DNA from: JAALKW01 sp963974485
GTDB lineage: Bacteria > Pseudomonadota > Gammaproteobacteria > Legionellales > Legionellaceae
Assembly (NCBI GenBank): GCA_963974485.1
Contig: CAXBBS010000014.1
Coordinates: forward strand, 1 to 41,284
Direction: 5' to 3'
DNA: 41,284 bases
This document shows, piece after piece, positions 8,533 through 16,523 of this stretch. The notes below the pieces were generated by a model. The model saw only the letters and a list, made by a program, of their open reading frames with translations. It had not been told where the DNA came from and ran no database searches. Positions within the stretch are counted from its first letter, which is position 1. Each line of letters opens with the position of its first letter. The position numbers and the translations under genes are program-made.

Positions 8533-9645
8533 ATGTTAGAAGTGAATCAGGTCAATCTGACCTTGGATGATTTATCGAAACGCATTACCGCATTAAGTCA
8601 TTTTTTAGAGCTGGATGTGAAGACGGAACGCTTGGAAGAGGTGACGCGTGAGCTTGAGCTCCCCAGTATTTGGGAAAGCCCTGATAAAGCACAAGCCCTA
8701 GGTCGTGAACGGGCACAGCTCGAGTCGGTTGTGATTCGAATTAACGCGCTTGCATCGAGTGTGGTTGATTTAAAAGATTTATTTGAGATGGCGCGTGATG
8801 AATCAGACGAGCAAACGATTCATGAACTTGCTGATGACGTTGCGATCATTCAGAAAGAAGTCGAAGGACTCGAGTTTAGACGGATGTTTTCTGGCGCACA
8901 GGACGCATCCAATGCTTTTATTGATATTCAATCGGGATCAGGCGGTACAGAAGCACAAGATTGGGCTGAAATATTATTGCGTATGTATTTACGCTGGGGT
9001 GAGCAGCACGGGTTTGATGTGAGCTTGCTGGAATGCTCTGCGGGTGATGTGGCAGGCATTAAAAGTGCGACGATCCAAATGACGGGTGATTACGCTTACG
9101 GTTGGCTACGAACCGAAACTGGGGTCCATCGTTTGGTGCGAAAATCACCGTTTGATTCCGGTAATCGTCGTCATACATCGTTTGCGTCGGTTTTTGTTAC
9201 ACCTGAAGTGGATGATGATATTGAAATTGAGCTTAACATGTCTGATTTACGTATTGATACCTATCGTGCGTCAGGGGCGGGTGGACAGCATATCAATAAA
9301 ACAGACTCGGCGGTTCGATTGACGCATATCCCGACTAATATTGTTGTTCAGTGTCAAAATGATAGGAGTCAACATAAAAATAAAGATCAGGCGATGAAGC
9401 AGTTACGCGCCAAATTATATGAACATGAGCAGCAAAAGCAGATGGCAGAACAGGCCTCGCTCGAGGCCAGTAAGTCTGATATTGGCTGGGGCTCCCAAAT
9501 TCGTTCCTATGTTCTTGATCAATCACGCATTAAAGATTTACGCACCGGCGTTGAGACGAGTAATACACAAGCCGTTCTTGATGGCGATTTAGACCCATTT
9601 ATTGAAGCCAGTTTAAAGGCAGGAGTAATAAGTAATCATGACTGA
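8533..9645 (+). CDS. prfB: Peptide chain release factor 2 (RF2), no frameshift site
   Basis: RF2 releases peptides at UGA and UAA codons. The 370-residue protein contains the catalytic GGQ loop (SGAGGQHINKTDSA), the flank GSGGTEAQDW and the conserved HRLVRKSPFDS. In most bacteria prfB has an in-frame UGA near codon 26 that needs a +1 frameshift. Here the equivalent segment (SHFLELDVKTERLEEV) is encoded without interruption, with no UGA. Start ATG 8533 is chosen for the upstream AAGGG and for alignment with RF2 N-termini; the frame is open upstream to TTG 8458. The GGQ-proximal discriminator region is RF2-like. Its last 8 bases overlap lysS, the usual prfB-lysS pairing. Confidence 0.96.
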   Translation: MLEVNQVNLTLDDLSKRITALSHFLELDVKTERLEEVTRELELPSIWESPDKAQALGRERAQLESVVIRINALASSVVDLKDLFEMARDESDEQTIHELADDVAIIQKEVEGLEFRRMFSGAQDASNAFIDIQSGSGGTEAQDWAEILLRMYLRWGEQHGFDVSLLECSAGDVAGIKSATIQMTGDYAYGWLRTETGVHRLVRKSPFDSGNRRHTSFASVFVTPEVDDDIEIELNMSDLRIDTYRASGAGGQHINKTDSAVRLTHIPTNIVVQCQNDRSQHKNKDQAMKQLRAKLYEHEQQKQMAEQASLEASKSDIGWGSQIRSYVLDQSRIKDLRTGVETSNTQAVLDGDLDPFIEASLKAGVISNHD

Positions 9646-11158
9646 CGAAACGGATACAACGAATGCAACTAATGCAACAGAAACGCTTGATGTTTATGAC
9701 GTACGTAAACAAAAACTTACAGCTTTACGCGACGAAGGGTTTGATTTTCCCAATAAATTTCGCCGCAATGCGTTGGCTGCGGATTTAAATACAACCTACG
9801 GTCAGGTTGAAAAAGAAGCGTTAGCTGAGCAAGCGGTTTCGGCGGCAATTGCGGGTCGTGTTGTCCTGCGACGTGTGATGGGTAAGGCCAGTTTTTTTCA
9901 CATTCAAGATGTCTCCGGTCGTATTCAAGTGTATGCGAGAGCCAATGAAATGCCAGAAATCTACGAGCAATTCAAGCAGTGGGATTTAGGCGATATTGTG
10001 GGGGTCACCGGAAAATTATTTATGACGAAAACCGGTGAGCTTACGTTGCATGCGGATAGCCTGCAATTACTCACCAAGTCACTACGACCGCTTCCAGATA
10101 AGTTCCATGGTTTAGCGGACCAAGAAATGCGCTACCGTAAACGTTATGTTGATTTGATTGCTAACGAAGAAACACGCCGCACGTTTATGTTACGTTCGCG
10201 TTTAATTCAAGTATTTCGGCAATTTATGGACAGCCATGCATTTCTAGAAGTTGAAACACCCATGATGCATCCGATTCCAGGTGGTGCTGTGGCGCGACCC
10301 TTTGTGACCCATCATCATGCCTTAGGCATGGATATGTATTTGCGTATAGCACCTGAATTGTATTTAAAGCGGCTTGTTGTGGGTGGTTTTGAGCGGGTGT
10401 ATGAAATTAATCGAAATTTCAGAAACGAGGGTATTTCCACGCGCCATAATCCTGAATTTACGATGATCGAATTTTATCAAGCGTATGCGGATTATCATGA
10501 TTTGATGAATTTCACCGAGCAGTTATTCCAAACAATTTGTGATGACGTTGCAGGAACACGTCAAATTAACTATCAAGGTGATGTGCTTGATTTTGATAAG
10601 CCTTTTGTGCGGATTAGCGTAAAAAGTGCAATTTTAAAATACCATCCTGAGTTATCTGAAGCAGATTTAAGCACGCAATCCTCGTGTCGAGCTGTGCTTA
10701 AAAAGCTAGGATTAGCTTACAAAGATACGGACGGCGCGGGTAAGTTACAGTTGATTATTTTTGAAGAAAATATCGAGCATCAACTGATTCAACCGACGTT
10801 TGTGATGGATTATCCAACCGAAGTTTCGCCATTGGCAAGGCGTAGCGATAACAATCCTGACGTGACGGATAGGTTTGAGTTATTTATTGCCGGTCGTGAA
10901 ATTGCGAATGGTTTTTCTGAGCTTAACGATGCAGAAGATCAAGCCGAGCGTTTCAAACAGCAAGTGGAAGATAAAGATGCCGGTGATTTAGAAGCTATGC
11001 ACTTTGATCATGACTACATTGAGGCTTTGGAGTATGGCATGCCACCCACAGCCGGTGAGGGGATTGGTATTGACCGCTTGGTGATGTTGTTTACCGATGC
11101 GCCATCGATTCGTGATGTTCTTCTCTTTCCGCATCTACGAAATGAGCAGGTTAAGTAA
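9638..11158 (+). CDS. lysS: Lysyl-tRNA synthetase, class II
   Basis: It charges tRNA-Lys with lysine. The 506-residue protein has an N-terminal OB-fold anticodon-binding domain (about 60-170) and a class II catalytic core. Motif 1 lies around VETPMMHPIPGGA, motif 2 is RNEGISTRHNPEFTMIEFY and motif 3 is GIGIDRLVMLF. AGGAG inside the end of prfB is its ribosome site and the ATG overlaps the prfB stop, so the two are translationally linked. Its TAA (11156-11158) overlaps the end of the convergent icmF by 8 bases, so no intergenic terminator separates them. Confidence 0.97.
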   Translation: MTDETDTTNATNATETLDVYDVRKQKLTALRDEGFDFPNKFRRNALAADLNTTYGQVEKEALAEQAVSAAIAGRVVLRRVMGKASFFHIQDVSGRIQVYARANEMPEIYEQFKQWDLGDIVGVTGKLFMTKTGELTLHADSLQLLTKSLRPLPDKFHGLADQEMRYRKRYVDLIANEETRRTFMLRSRLIQVFRQFMDSHAFLEVETPMMHPIPGGAVARPFVTHHHALGMDMYLRIAPELYLKRLVVGGFERVYEINRNFRNEGISTRHNPEFTMIEFYQAYADYHDLMNFTEQLFQTICDDVAGTRQINYQGDVLDFDKPFVRISVKSAILKYHPELSEADLSTQSSCRAVLKKLGLAYKDTDGAGKLQLIIFEENIEHQLIQPTFVMDYPTEVSPLARRSDNNPDVTDRFELFIAGREIANGFSELNDAEDQAERFKQQVEDKDAGDLEAMHFDHDYIEALEYGMPPTAGEGIGIDRLVMLFTDAPSIRDVLLFPHLRNEQVK

Positions 11159-14075
11159 TTAAATCTTCTAATTTAAAATCAGCCAAAACGCCTGGCGTAA
11201 AGGGGTTCAGTGCGCTCTCTGCTTTAAGTAAGTAGCGTCCTGAATCCCCGTTGATTTCAAATAAAACATGAAGTTTTGAACCGTCGTGTTTATCTAATAA
11301 AATATTAAATTTCTGTAATATTTTAAATAAGGCCCATGGGCCTTTTTCAGCAAGTTCGTATTGTTTACCTTCGATGGAATGTAAAATAAGCTGTGCGTTA
11401 GATTCTGGCCAAATAAAGTCGGTTGCGGTGTCGGTGTTTTGCGTGTCTCGAAGACGCGTACTACCCAGCGATAGCTCCAGCCCAGCAATAATTGGATCTA
11501 AACTTATTTTTTGTAAACTAAAATTAATTTTGCTTGATGCGTGTTCATTTGGAAAAAACATGGCCGTGATGACATTGGCATGGACTAATTGCTGAATAAT
11601 ATCTTGATTAATCGGCAGGGCATGGCCGTCGGCTTCTTGCCTTACCCATTCGGGCTGGGATGTATCTAAGAAGGGCTTAATATAGTTTTCAGCAAAGGTG
11701 TTGAGCACGCCATGTTTAGCAAAAAAATGGTTAAAGTCAGCGAGTTCAATTTCTTCTGAAGCGTTGGCATCTAGAGGATAGCGATGCATAATGGCGCGTT
11801 GATATTCGGGAAGGATATGCTGCGCCCATTGAGCATTGATGTATTTTTTTGTGTCGCTAAGCAATAAAAACCAAGCATCATCTGCAATTTGTTCGGTCCA
11901 GGACGCAACAGGTTCAGGAAGTTGTTTTGCATTGGCGTAGAGCGTTGAGAGTGCATTGCGAGACCCTTTGTTTTGAAATCGTTGTTTGGTCAGCATGAAG
12001 GCTGTGTGTCCTTCGTCTTGAACCACAGTAAGGGTATTTAAAAATTGGCGTAATTCACGTATATCTAGGGCTAAATCACGTAATCCTGACTCACTAACCA
12101 AGCTCAGCTCGGTAAAGTGACTCGCAATATTTTGATTAAAAACAGTGTTTTGATGCTCGAGATCGGGGCTGGTTTGGGCTTGAATAAAATGGGTCAGTTC
12201 ACGGAGCGTATCAGCTTGATCAAAGAGGCTGAGCAGGCGTTGCCCTTCAGTATAGTTTTGTACATGATGCGGTGAGGTATGCTTAATAAATTGCTTCCAC
12301 CATGTCAGGTAATCGTACGCGTAGGCTTGTTCAAGTAAACGGGATAAGTTATCTAAGTCTTGGCGCTCTAACACCCAGTTATCGAGTTGAAATTGAGATG
12401 ATGCATAAGGAATGTTTAAGCTGGTTTGTTGAAACCCTTCTTTTAGAAAGTACAGCGGAACGCTGGATGCACCTAGGTTAAAACCATCCCAGTGTAGATT
12501 TTTCTTATCGGTAGAAAAGCTTTCTTTGAGCAGGGAATAATAGAGATAGCCTACGGGCAGGGCATTCAGGTAAGCACGGGTATCACGTACCAGCTGCTGA
12601 TTAATATCAAGCGCTTGTTTAGGGGCTATCAGTGTCTTGTTTAAAAGTTCGACTTGACGGGCCAGATCTTCCGAAGCATGATTTTTTTCCCCATGCTGCT
12701 GGAACCAGCGGATAACCTCATCATGGCTGCGTTTAGATGGCTCGCCCAATTCGATATAAATTTTTAATGCATGATATCGAGCCGAAGTGGTTTGCTCTGG
12801 ATCGCGAAGTACGCGCTCAAGTGTTCGAAGCATCTGAGGTAGAAAATCATTGTGCACGTGTTGTTTCGAGGTAAAATCAATCTGGGAGTGAAGTTGTTGC
12901 AGTGCCGGCGGCGATAAACGACTGAGTTTTATTTTGTCTAAAGCATCTGCTGCTTTAGACAAATGAAACAAGGCATTATTTTGTTTATTGGATTGCTTGT
13001 TTAAGAGGTCATAAGCCAAGAGTTCTTTGGTCACGTTATCTAACACGCGTGAGGAGGCAACATGATGATGGATAATCAATGCGAGCGAAAATCCAACCAA
13101 GCAGGATGCGGCTCGAAGTACGTACTTTTGAGCGACAGCAGGGCGCGGAGCAGTATATTGGGTTTGGCGCTGGAATGCGTCAAGTGCGCCATCAATAAAA
13201 TAAGCACGATCATTACTGGATTGGGGTATTTGCGTGGGCAATGCTAACGCATATTCATGACAAATTTTTTGATTAAGATGATCAGCACTCATGCCTCCTT
13301 GCTGGGCACTCGTGAAATAAATGGCGCATACACGGCAATGTTTGGGTGAGATTTGTTTGAGTAAGCTTTCGATAGCAAGCTGAAATTTTGCCAGTTGTAA
13401 CGGAAACTCTCGAATTAAACTACGTTTAAGGCTTGAGCGTACGGGATGAACTTTTTGGAGCATTTCTTGGCTCAATGACTCAAGTAGGTATTCAAAGCGG
13501 GCATGGTAGTTATGGGCTAATTTGCCTTTTTTGTGCCCCCAGTCGACAGAAAATCCTAGAGGTTTATTTTGGTCCAATCGTTTATCATGTTGAAAAAAAT
13601 CACAAAAACCAGCCAAGTTGTCGAGTTTAGTAAAAATAAATCCTGTATCAACTAAATAGCCAAGGGCACGCCCAAAGCGTTGTAACAATTGGGTATGACT
13701 TTGCGTTTGTTTGCTGAGTTCACTCGGTGAATGAATGATCAGTTCATTGATATCAATCGCTAAAAGCAAGCCTGTAATACGTAGTGCGCGATGACAATGA
13801 TTCAATTGTTTTAATGTGTGTTGCAATAAGGTCGTACTTTGATTCAGCCACGCTTCGTCGAGATCTAAAATAATGCCTTGTGCGTTATAATAAATTTCAG
13901 CGGTTCGTTCAGCATTGACCGTGATGTTTTTGTGCGTATCATGACGAAGCAAGGCAGCTTTACCTTGCCCTGTTTTACCTATGAGTAGGATAAATGAAAG
14001 ATTATTCTGGTTGGGTTGTAATCCAGGCAATATTTTTTTTAATGCCTCAGTCAGCACTGCGAGTGATGTATCCAT
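11151..14075 (-). CDS. icmF: IcmF, inner-membrane component of the Dot/Icm type IVB secretion system
   Basis: IcmF works with DotU (IcmH) to stabilise and position the Dot/Icm complex in the inner membrane. The 974-residue length is close to Legionella IcmF (about 970) and shorter than typical T6SS TssM (about 1100-1200). There is a P-loop-like GKTGQGKA at 33-40, whose last position is Ala instead of Ser/Thr. One clear membrane segment lies near 318-338 (CLVGFSLALIIHHH), followed by a long helical region and a C-terminal beta-rich IcmF domain. T6SS homologues usually have membrane segments before the P-loop domain; none is seen here. It starts at the stop of dotU (TAATG overlap). No other dot/icm gene lies in the window, and no T6SS genes do either. 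Confidence 0.9.
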   Translation of the reverse strand: MDTSLAVLTEALKKILPGLQPNQNNLSFILLIGKTGQGKAALLRHDTHKNITVNAERTAEIYYNAQGIILDLDEAWLNQSTTLLQHTLKQLNHCHRALRITGLLLAIDINELIIHSPSELSKQTQSHTQLLQRFGRALGYLVDTGFIFTKLDNLAGFCDFFQHDKRLDQNKPLGFSVDWGHKKGKLAHNYHARFEYLLESLSQEMLQKVHPVRSSLKRSLIREFPLQLAKFQLAIESLLKQISPKHCRVCAIYFTSAQQGGMSADHLNQKICHEYALALPTQIPQSSNDRAYFIDGALDAFQRQTQYTAPRPAVAQKYVLRAASCLVGFSLALIIHHHVASSRVLDNVTKELLAYDLLNKQSNKQNNALFHLSKAADALDKIKLSRLSPPALQQLHSQIDFTSKQHVHNDFLPQMLRTLERVLRDPEQTTSARYHALKIYIELGEPSKRSHDEVIRWFQQHGEKNHASEDLARQVELLNKTLIAPKQALDINQQLVRDTRAYLNALPVGYLYYSLLKESFSTDKKNLHWDGFNLGASSVPLYFLKEGFQQTSLNIPYASSQFQLDNWVLERQDLDNLSRLLEQAYAYDYLTWWKQFIKHTSPHHVQNYTEGQRLLSLFDQADTLRELTHFIQAQTSPDLEHQNTVFNQNIASHFTELSLVSESGLRDLALDIRELRQFLNTLTVVQDEGHTAFMLTKQRFQNKGSRNALSTLYANAKQLPEPVASWTEQIADDAWFLLLSDTKKYINAQWAQHILPEYQRAIMHRYPLDANASEEIELADFNHFFAKHGVLNTFAENYIKPFLDTSQPEWVRQEADGHALPINQDIIQQLVHANVITAMFFPNEHASSKINFSLQKISLDPIIAGLELSLGSTRLRDTQNTDTATDFIWPESNAQLILHSIEGKQYELAEKGPWALFKILQKFNILLDKHDGSKLHVLFEINGDSGRYLLKAESALNPFTPGVLADFKLEDLIT

Positions 14076-14863
14076 TAAAAACCTGATGTGTTGGATTGAA
14101 ATTGCAAGTCCATGATTCGTTTGGCCTGATGTTCAAGTAACGTTTGGCTTATCATGTAAGATCCAAGCAAAACAGCGCACACAAGGCCTGTGGTTTTTAG
14201 CCATGGTTTGTGATCAACGGAGACCTGATCCGTGGGGTTCTGGGGCTCGGTAAACAGTCGTAAAGGTTTAGATACGCGATTTTTTTGAATCAGCTCATGT
14301 AATTCTTCGATTAAATTATCCAGTGTTTGTCGGCCGACCGTGTTTAAATGCTGTTCGCCTTCAAATCCGGAGATAAGGCAGTAATAAGCGAGTTCAATCA
14401 GATCCAAATATTGATTTGGCCGCGTTTTTAAATGATCGACAATATCAAAAAATCGTCGCTCAGGGCCAACCCCATCGTGTGATGAAGGTGTGAATGCTTG
14501 AAATTCAGCGGGGTTTTCCTGGACGCGTAAATAGCATTTTCCAAGCAGTTCATCCATGGTCGAGCTCATTAAATATTGTGCGATAACAATATGCTCATCG
14601 GCATTTTTTTGTAAATTTAAGCGACTACGAAACGCTTTGAGTTCATGCTCAAGGTTATCGATGACGGTTTCAATGGGAGGTAGTGTATGACTTGTGCCCA
14701 GTCGCTCAAGTAAAGAAAACAAAGGACCCGCTGCTGCCAAAAAAGAATTAGATGTGTAGGAAGCACGAAAGAGTTTGGAGCGATAGTAACTCGATGGTAC
14801 CTGATGCGTGCCTGGCACAACAAACGGTCCCATGAGAGAAGTTGAACAGAGCTCGGCTGACAT
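14075..14863 (-). CDS. dotU: DotU/IcmH, partner of IcmF in the Dot/Icm secretion system
   Basis: The 262-residue protein has a cytoplasmic helical DotU domain (about 35-205) with the conserved stretch MSSTMDELLGKCYL and a single C-terminal membrane anchor (about 226-248, LVCAVLLGSYMISQTL). The length matches Legionella IcmH/DotU (about 260 residues). T6SS TssL proteins share the domain, but the absence of other tss genes and the paired IcmF length favour type IVB. A strong ribosome site (AGGAGAAGGA) precedes ATG 14863. It is first in a two-gene unit with icmF, overlapping by one base. It is divergent from the candidate effector gene across a 139-bp gap. Confidence 0.9.
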   Translation of the reverse strand: MSAELCSTSLMGPFVVPGTHQVPSSYYRSKLFRASYTSNSFLAAAGPLFSLLERLGTSHTLPPIETVIDNLEHELKAFRSRLNLQKNADEHIVIAQYLMSSTMDELLGKCYLRVQENPAEFQAFTPSSHDGVGPERRFFDIVDHLKTRPNQYLDLIELAYYCLISGFEGEQHLNTVGRQTLDNLIEELHELIQKNRVSKPLRLFTEPQNPTDQVSVDHKPWLKTTGLVCAVLLGSYMISQTLLEHQAKRIMDLQFQSNTSGF

Positions 14864-14893
14864 ATCCTTCTCCTAATTAAAAATGCTTATCTG

Positions 14894-14922
14894 ATAATAC
14901 GTTATCTTGAATAAAATGAGAA
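14894..14922 (-). promoter_or_regulatory. Candidate sigma-70 promoter for dotU-icmF
   Basis: Reading the minus strand, TTCTCA (14922-14917) and TATTAT (14899-14894) are separated by exactly 17 bases and lie about 30 bases before the dotU ATG. Four of six -35 and five of six -10 positions match the consensus. Not verified. Confidence 0.38.
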
Positions 14923-14963
14923 GGTAGTGATAGCTAAGTGAAGTTTTGATAAACTGGTCGCGT

Positions 14964-14983
14964 ATTAAACATTATTTAACGTT
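14964..14983 (+). promoter_or_regulatory. PmrA-box-like tandem TTAA element
   Basis: Two half-sites, ATTAAACAT and TTTAACGTT, are separated by two bases, so the TTAA cores (14965-14968 and 14976-14979) are 11 bp apart. The PmrA box reported for Legionella and Coxiella is a tandem cTTAAtatT repeat with a 2-bp spacer. The cores, the spacing and the terminal T of each half agree; the inner tat does not in the first half and only partly in the second. It sits 19 bases before the 487-codon gene and within the divergent region shared with dotU. A clear -10 downstream is not visible. An alternative promoter TTGATA (14946-14951) N18 CATTAT would place the element over its -10. Confidence 0.42.
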
Positions 14984-15002
14984 ATTTTGAGAGTGAGTTA
15001 AT

Positions 15003-16466
15003 ATGCCAACAGCTGAAGAAATAAGTACATTATTAGAATCTGTGCAAGTAAAACAATCTGCGATGGCACATTACCAACAACATGCTTCAGTTCTTTATGT
15101 TCTTGAAGCAAAATACACGTTGTTTCATGTGCATCGTCTGCTCCAAAATCACAAGAATTCATCGCTAGAGAAAACCTTAGAAACGTTTCTTAAAGCACGT
15201 TGGGGCTGGCTGAAAAATACAGATGCTCAATATTTTCATGATACACAAAACCCTGCAAATTTAATGTGTATTGAAATTGCAAAAATGCTAGAACGGAAGA
15301 AAAATAAAGCTTATTTACTCTTTCTTGTACCAACGTTGGGCAAGGTGCCCGCGTCTGAGTATGTTGCTTCGTCTTATGAACATGATGACGACGATGATGA
15401 TTTAGCGTTTAATTTATTGATGCTAAATGATGATTGTACACGGATGATGTATATTCCTGAAGTGTTGGAATTTGCTGAGCAAGACAGCGTGCTCAAACAT
15501 ACCTCGCTTTTTAACGGCAAGCGGTGTGATTTAAGTATTGCTGAAGAAAACCGATTGTTAGCACGGCATCCGAGTGTTGAAAATTATTATCATGCCGTGC
15601 GCGATAAAGTTAATTTTCAAGTGCATGGCGAAACAGCCGGCGCGTACCTCATGCGATTAATTGTTGGATTACGCGAAGGTGGCGCACTTGGGAGTGGTGA
15701 AGAGTTCCAGGCAGGGGAAGAGGCGAATGCTGCCATTGCTGAATTTTCGGTTTTTTTAGGAAGTTTAAATACGAGCACAAAAAGAAAATTGTTGAAGACG
15801 GGTATCGTTGAGCGTTGGATCGATAATGAAGTTAAGCGTCGATCGATTGCGCAATCGTGGGCCCTCTTAATCAATGGTTCAAAAGAAGAAGAGGATGAAG
15901 ATCAGGAGGAACGGTATTGTGTCGAGCTCGTTGCCCATGATCTTGAAGAGATTCTTAAAGACAACCCTATGCTTTATCAGCTGATGCCGTTTGAGCAAGA
16001 AGGTGTGGGTACGCTTGCAGCGTTTCAAGAAGCTGTAACACAAGCTAAAACAACCATGTTAGATGAGCTCAGTACATCAAACACACATCGTTATTTTGGT
16101 GCGGCAGGTGATGATAGGTTTGCGTCTGATGTCTTATCTAAGATCAGTCGAGATCGAGCGTTTTATTTAGCGCAATCTGAGATTGCCTATGTTGCGCGTT
16201 GTTTTCAAGGTGATAATGCAGCGTTAAAAGAGCCTGCAGCGTCGATTTTATCACATACACGTGATTATATGACGCGCAAAAGTCTACGGGAAGCACTTAA
16301 AGATTTACCCAAGAGCATGTCTCGTGATGTGCTTGAGCAAGTGTTCCCAAAGCCCAATGGTTATTTGCTTTATTCTACTGAGGAAAAAAAACGTGGGAAA
16401 GAAGAGGTGTCATCTGAGCTAGAGCGATATGCTAAAAAAGCGAGGCAAGTGCATTTTTCTATTTAA
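15003..16466 (+). CDS. Unknown protein divergent from dotU-icmF; candidate Dot/Icm effector
   Basis: I do not recognise a family. The 487-residue protein is hydrophilic, has no signal peptide or membrane segment, and looks mainly helical. It carries an acidic run of six Asp at about 124-130 and another acidic stretch (KEEEDEDQEE) near 300. Its C-terminus fits known Dot/Icm substrate signals. The last 30 residues are Glu-rich (TEEKKRGKEEVSSELE) like an E-block, and the residue at -3 is hydrophobic (FSI ending), as in several Legionella effectors. ATG 15003 follows GAGAGTGAG; ATG 15063 has no ribosome site. It is transcribed away from dotU-icmF and preceded by a PmrA-like box. Effector status is an inference from context and C-terminal composition. 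Confidence 0.6.
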   Translation: MPTAEEISTLLESVQVKQSAMAHYQQHASVLYVLEAKYTLFHVHRLLQNHKNSSLEKTLETFLKARWGWLKNTDAQYFHDTQNPANLMCIEIAKMLERKKNKAYLLFLVPTLGKVPASEYVASSYEHDDDDDDLAFNLLMLNDDCTRMMYIPEVLEFAEQDSVLKHTSLFNGKRCDLSIAEENRLLARHPSVENYYHAVRDKVNFQVHGETAGAYLMRLIVGLREGGALGSGEEFQAGEEANAAIAEFSVFLGSLNTSTKRKLLKTGIVERWIDNEVKRRSIAQSWALLINGSKEEEDEDQEERYCVELVAHDLEEILKDNPMLYQLMPFEQEGVGTLAAFQEAVTQAKTTMLDELSTSNTHRYFGAAGDDRFASDVLSKISRDRAFYLAQSEIAYVARCFQGDNAALKEPAASILSHTRDYMTRKSLREALKDLPKSMSRDVLEQVFPKPNGYLLYSTEEKKRGKEEVSSELERYAKKARQVHFSI

Positions 16467-16476
16467 CGTTTTAATA

Positions 16477-16514
16477 TTTAATCCATGAGCCGTACGTGCA
16501 GCTCATGGATTAAA
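16477..16514. terminator. Bidirectional terminator-like hairpin between convergent genes
   Basis: TTTAATCCATGAGC (16477-16490) and GCTCATGGATTAAA (16501-16514) are perfect 14-bp inverted complements around a 10-base loop. It lies between the convergent 487-codon gene and ctpA, only 10 bases from each stop codon. The arms end in AT-rich tails rather than a long T run, so termination is likely but not textbook. Confidence 0.65.
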
Positions 16515-16523
16515 CGTGATGGC

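Noticed and set aside
11151..14863. IcmF/DotU as TssM/TssL of a type VI secretion system
   Set aside because: The lengths fit Legionella IcmF and IcmH, no OmpA domain is fused to DotU, IcmF lacks membrane segments before its P-loop, and no other tss gene is present.
15617..15874. Antisense frame of 85 residues opposite the candidate effector, and similar frames elsewhere
   Set aside because: They lie opposite or within clear genes, lack ribosome sites and show no family features; they are shadows of the real coding strand.
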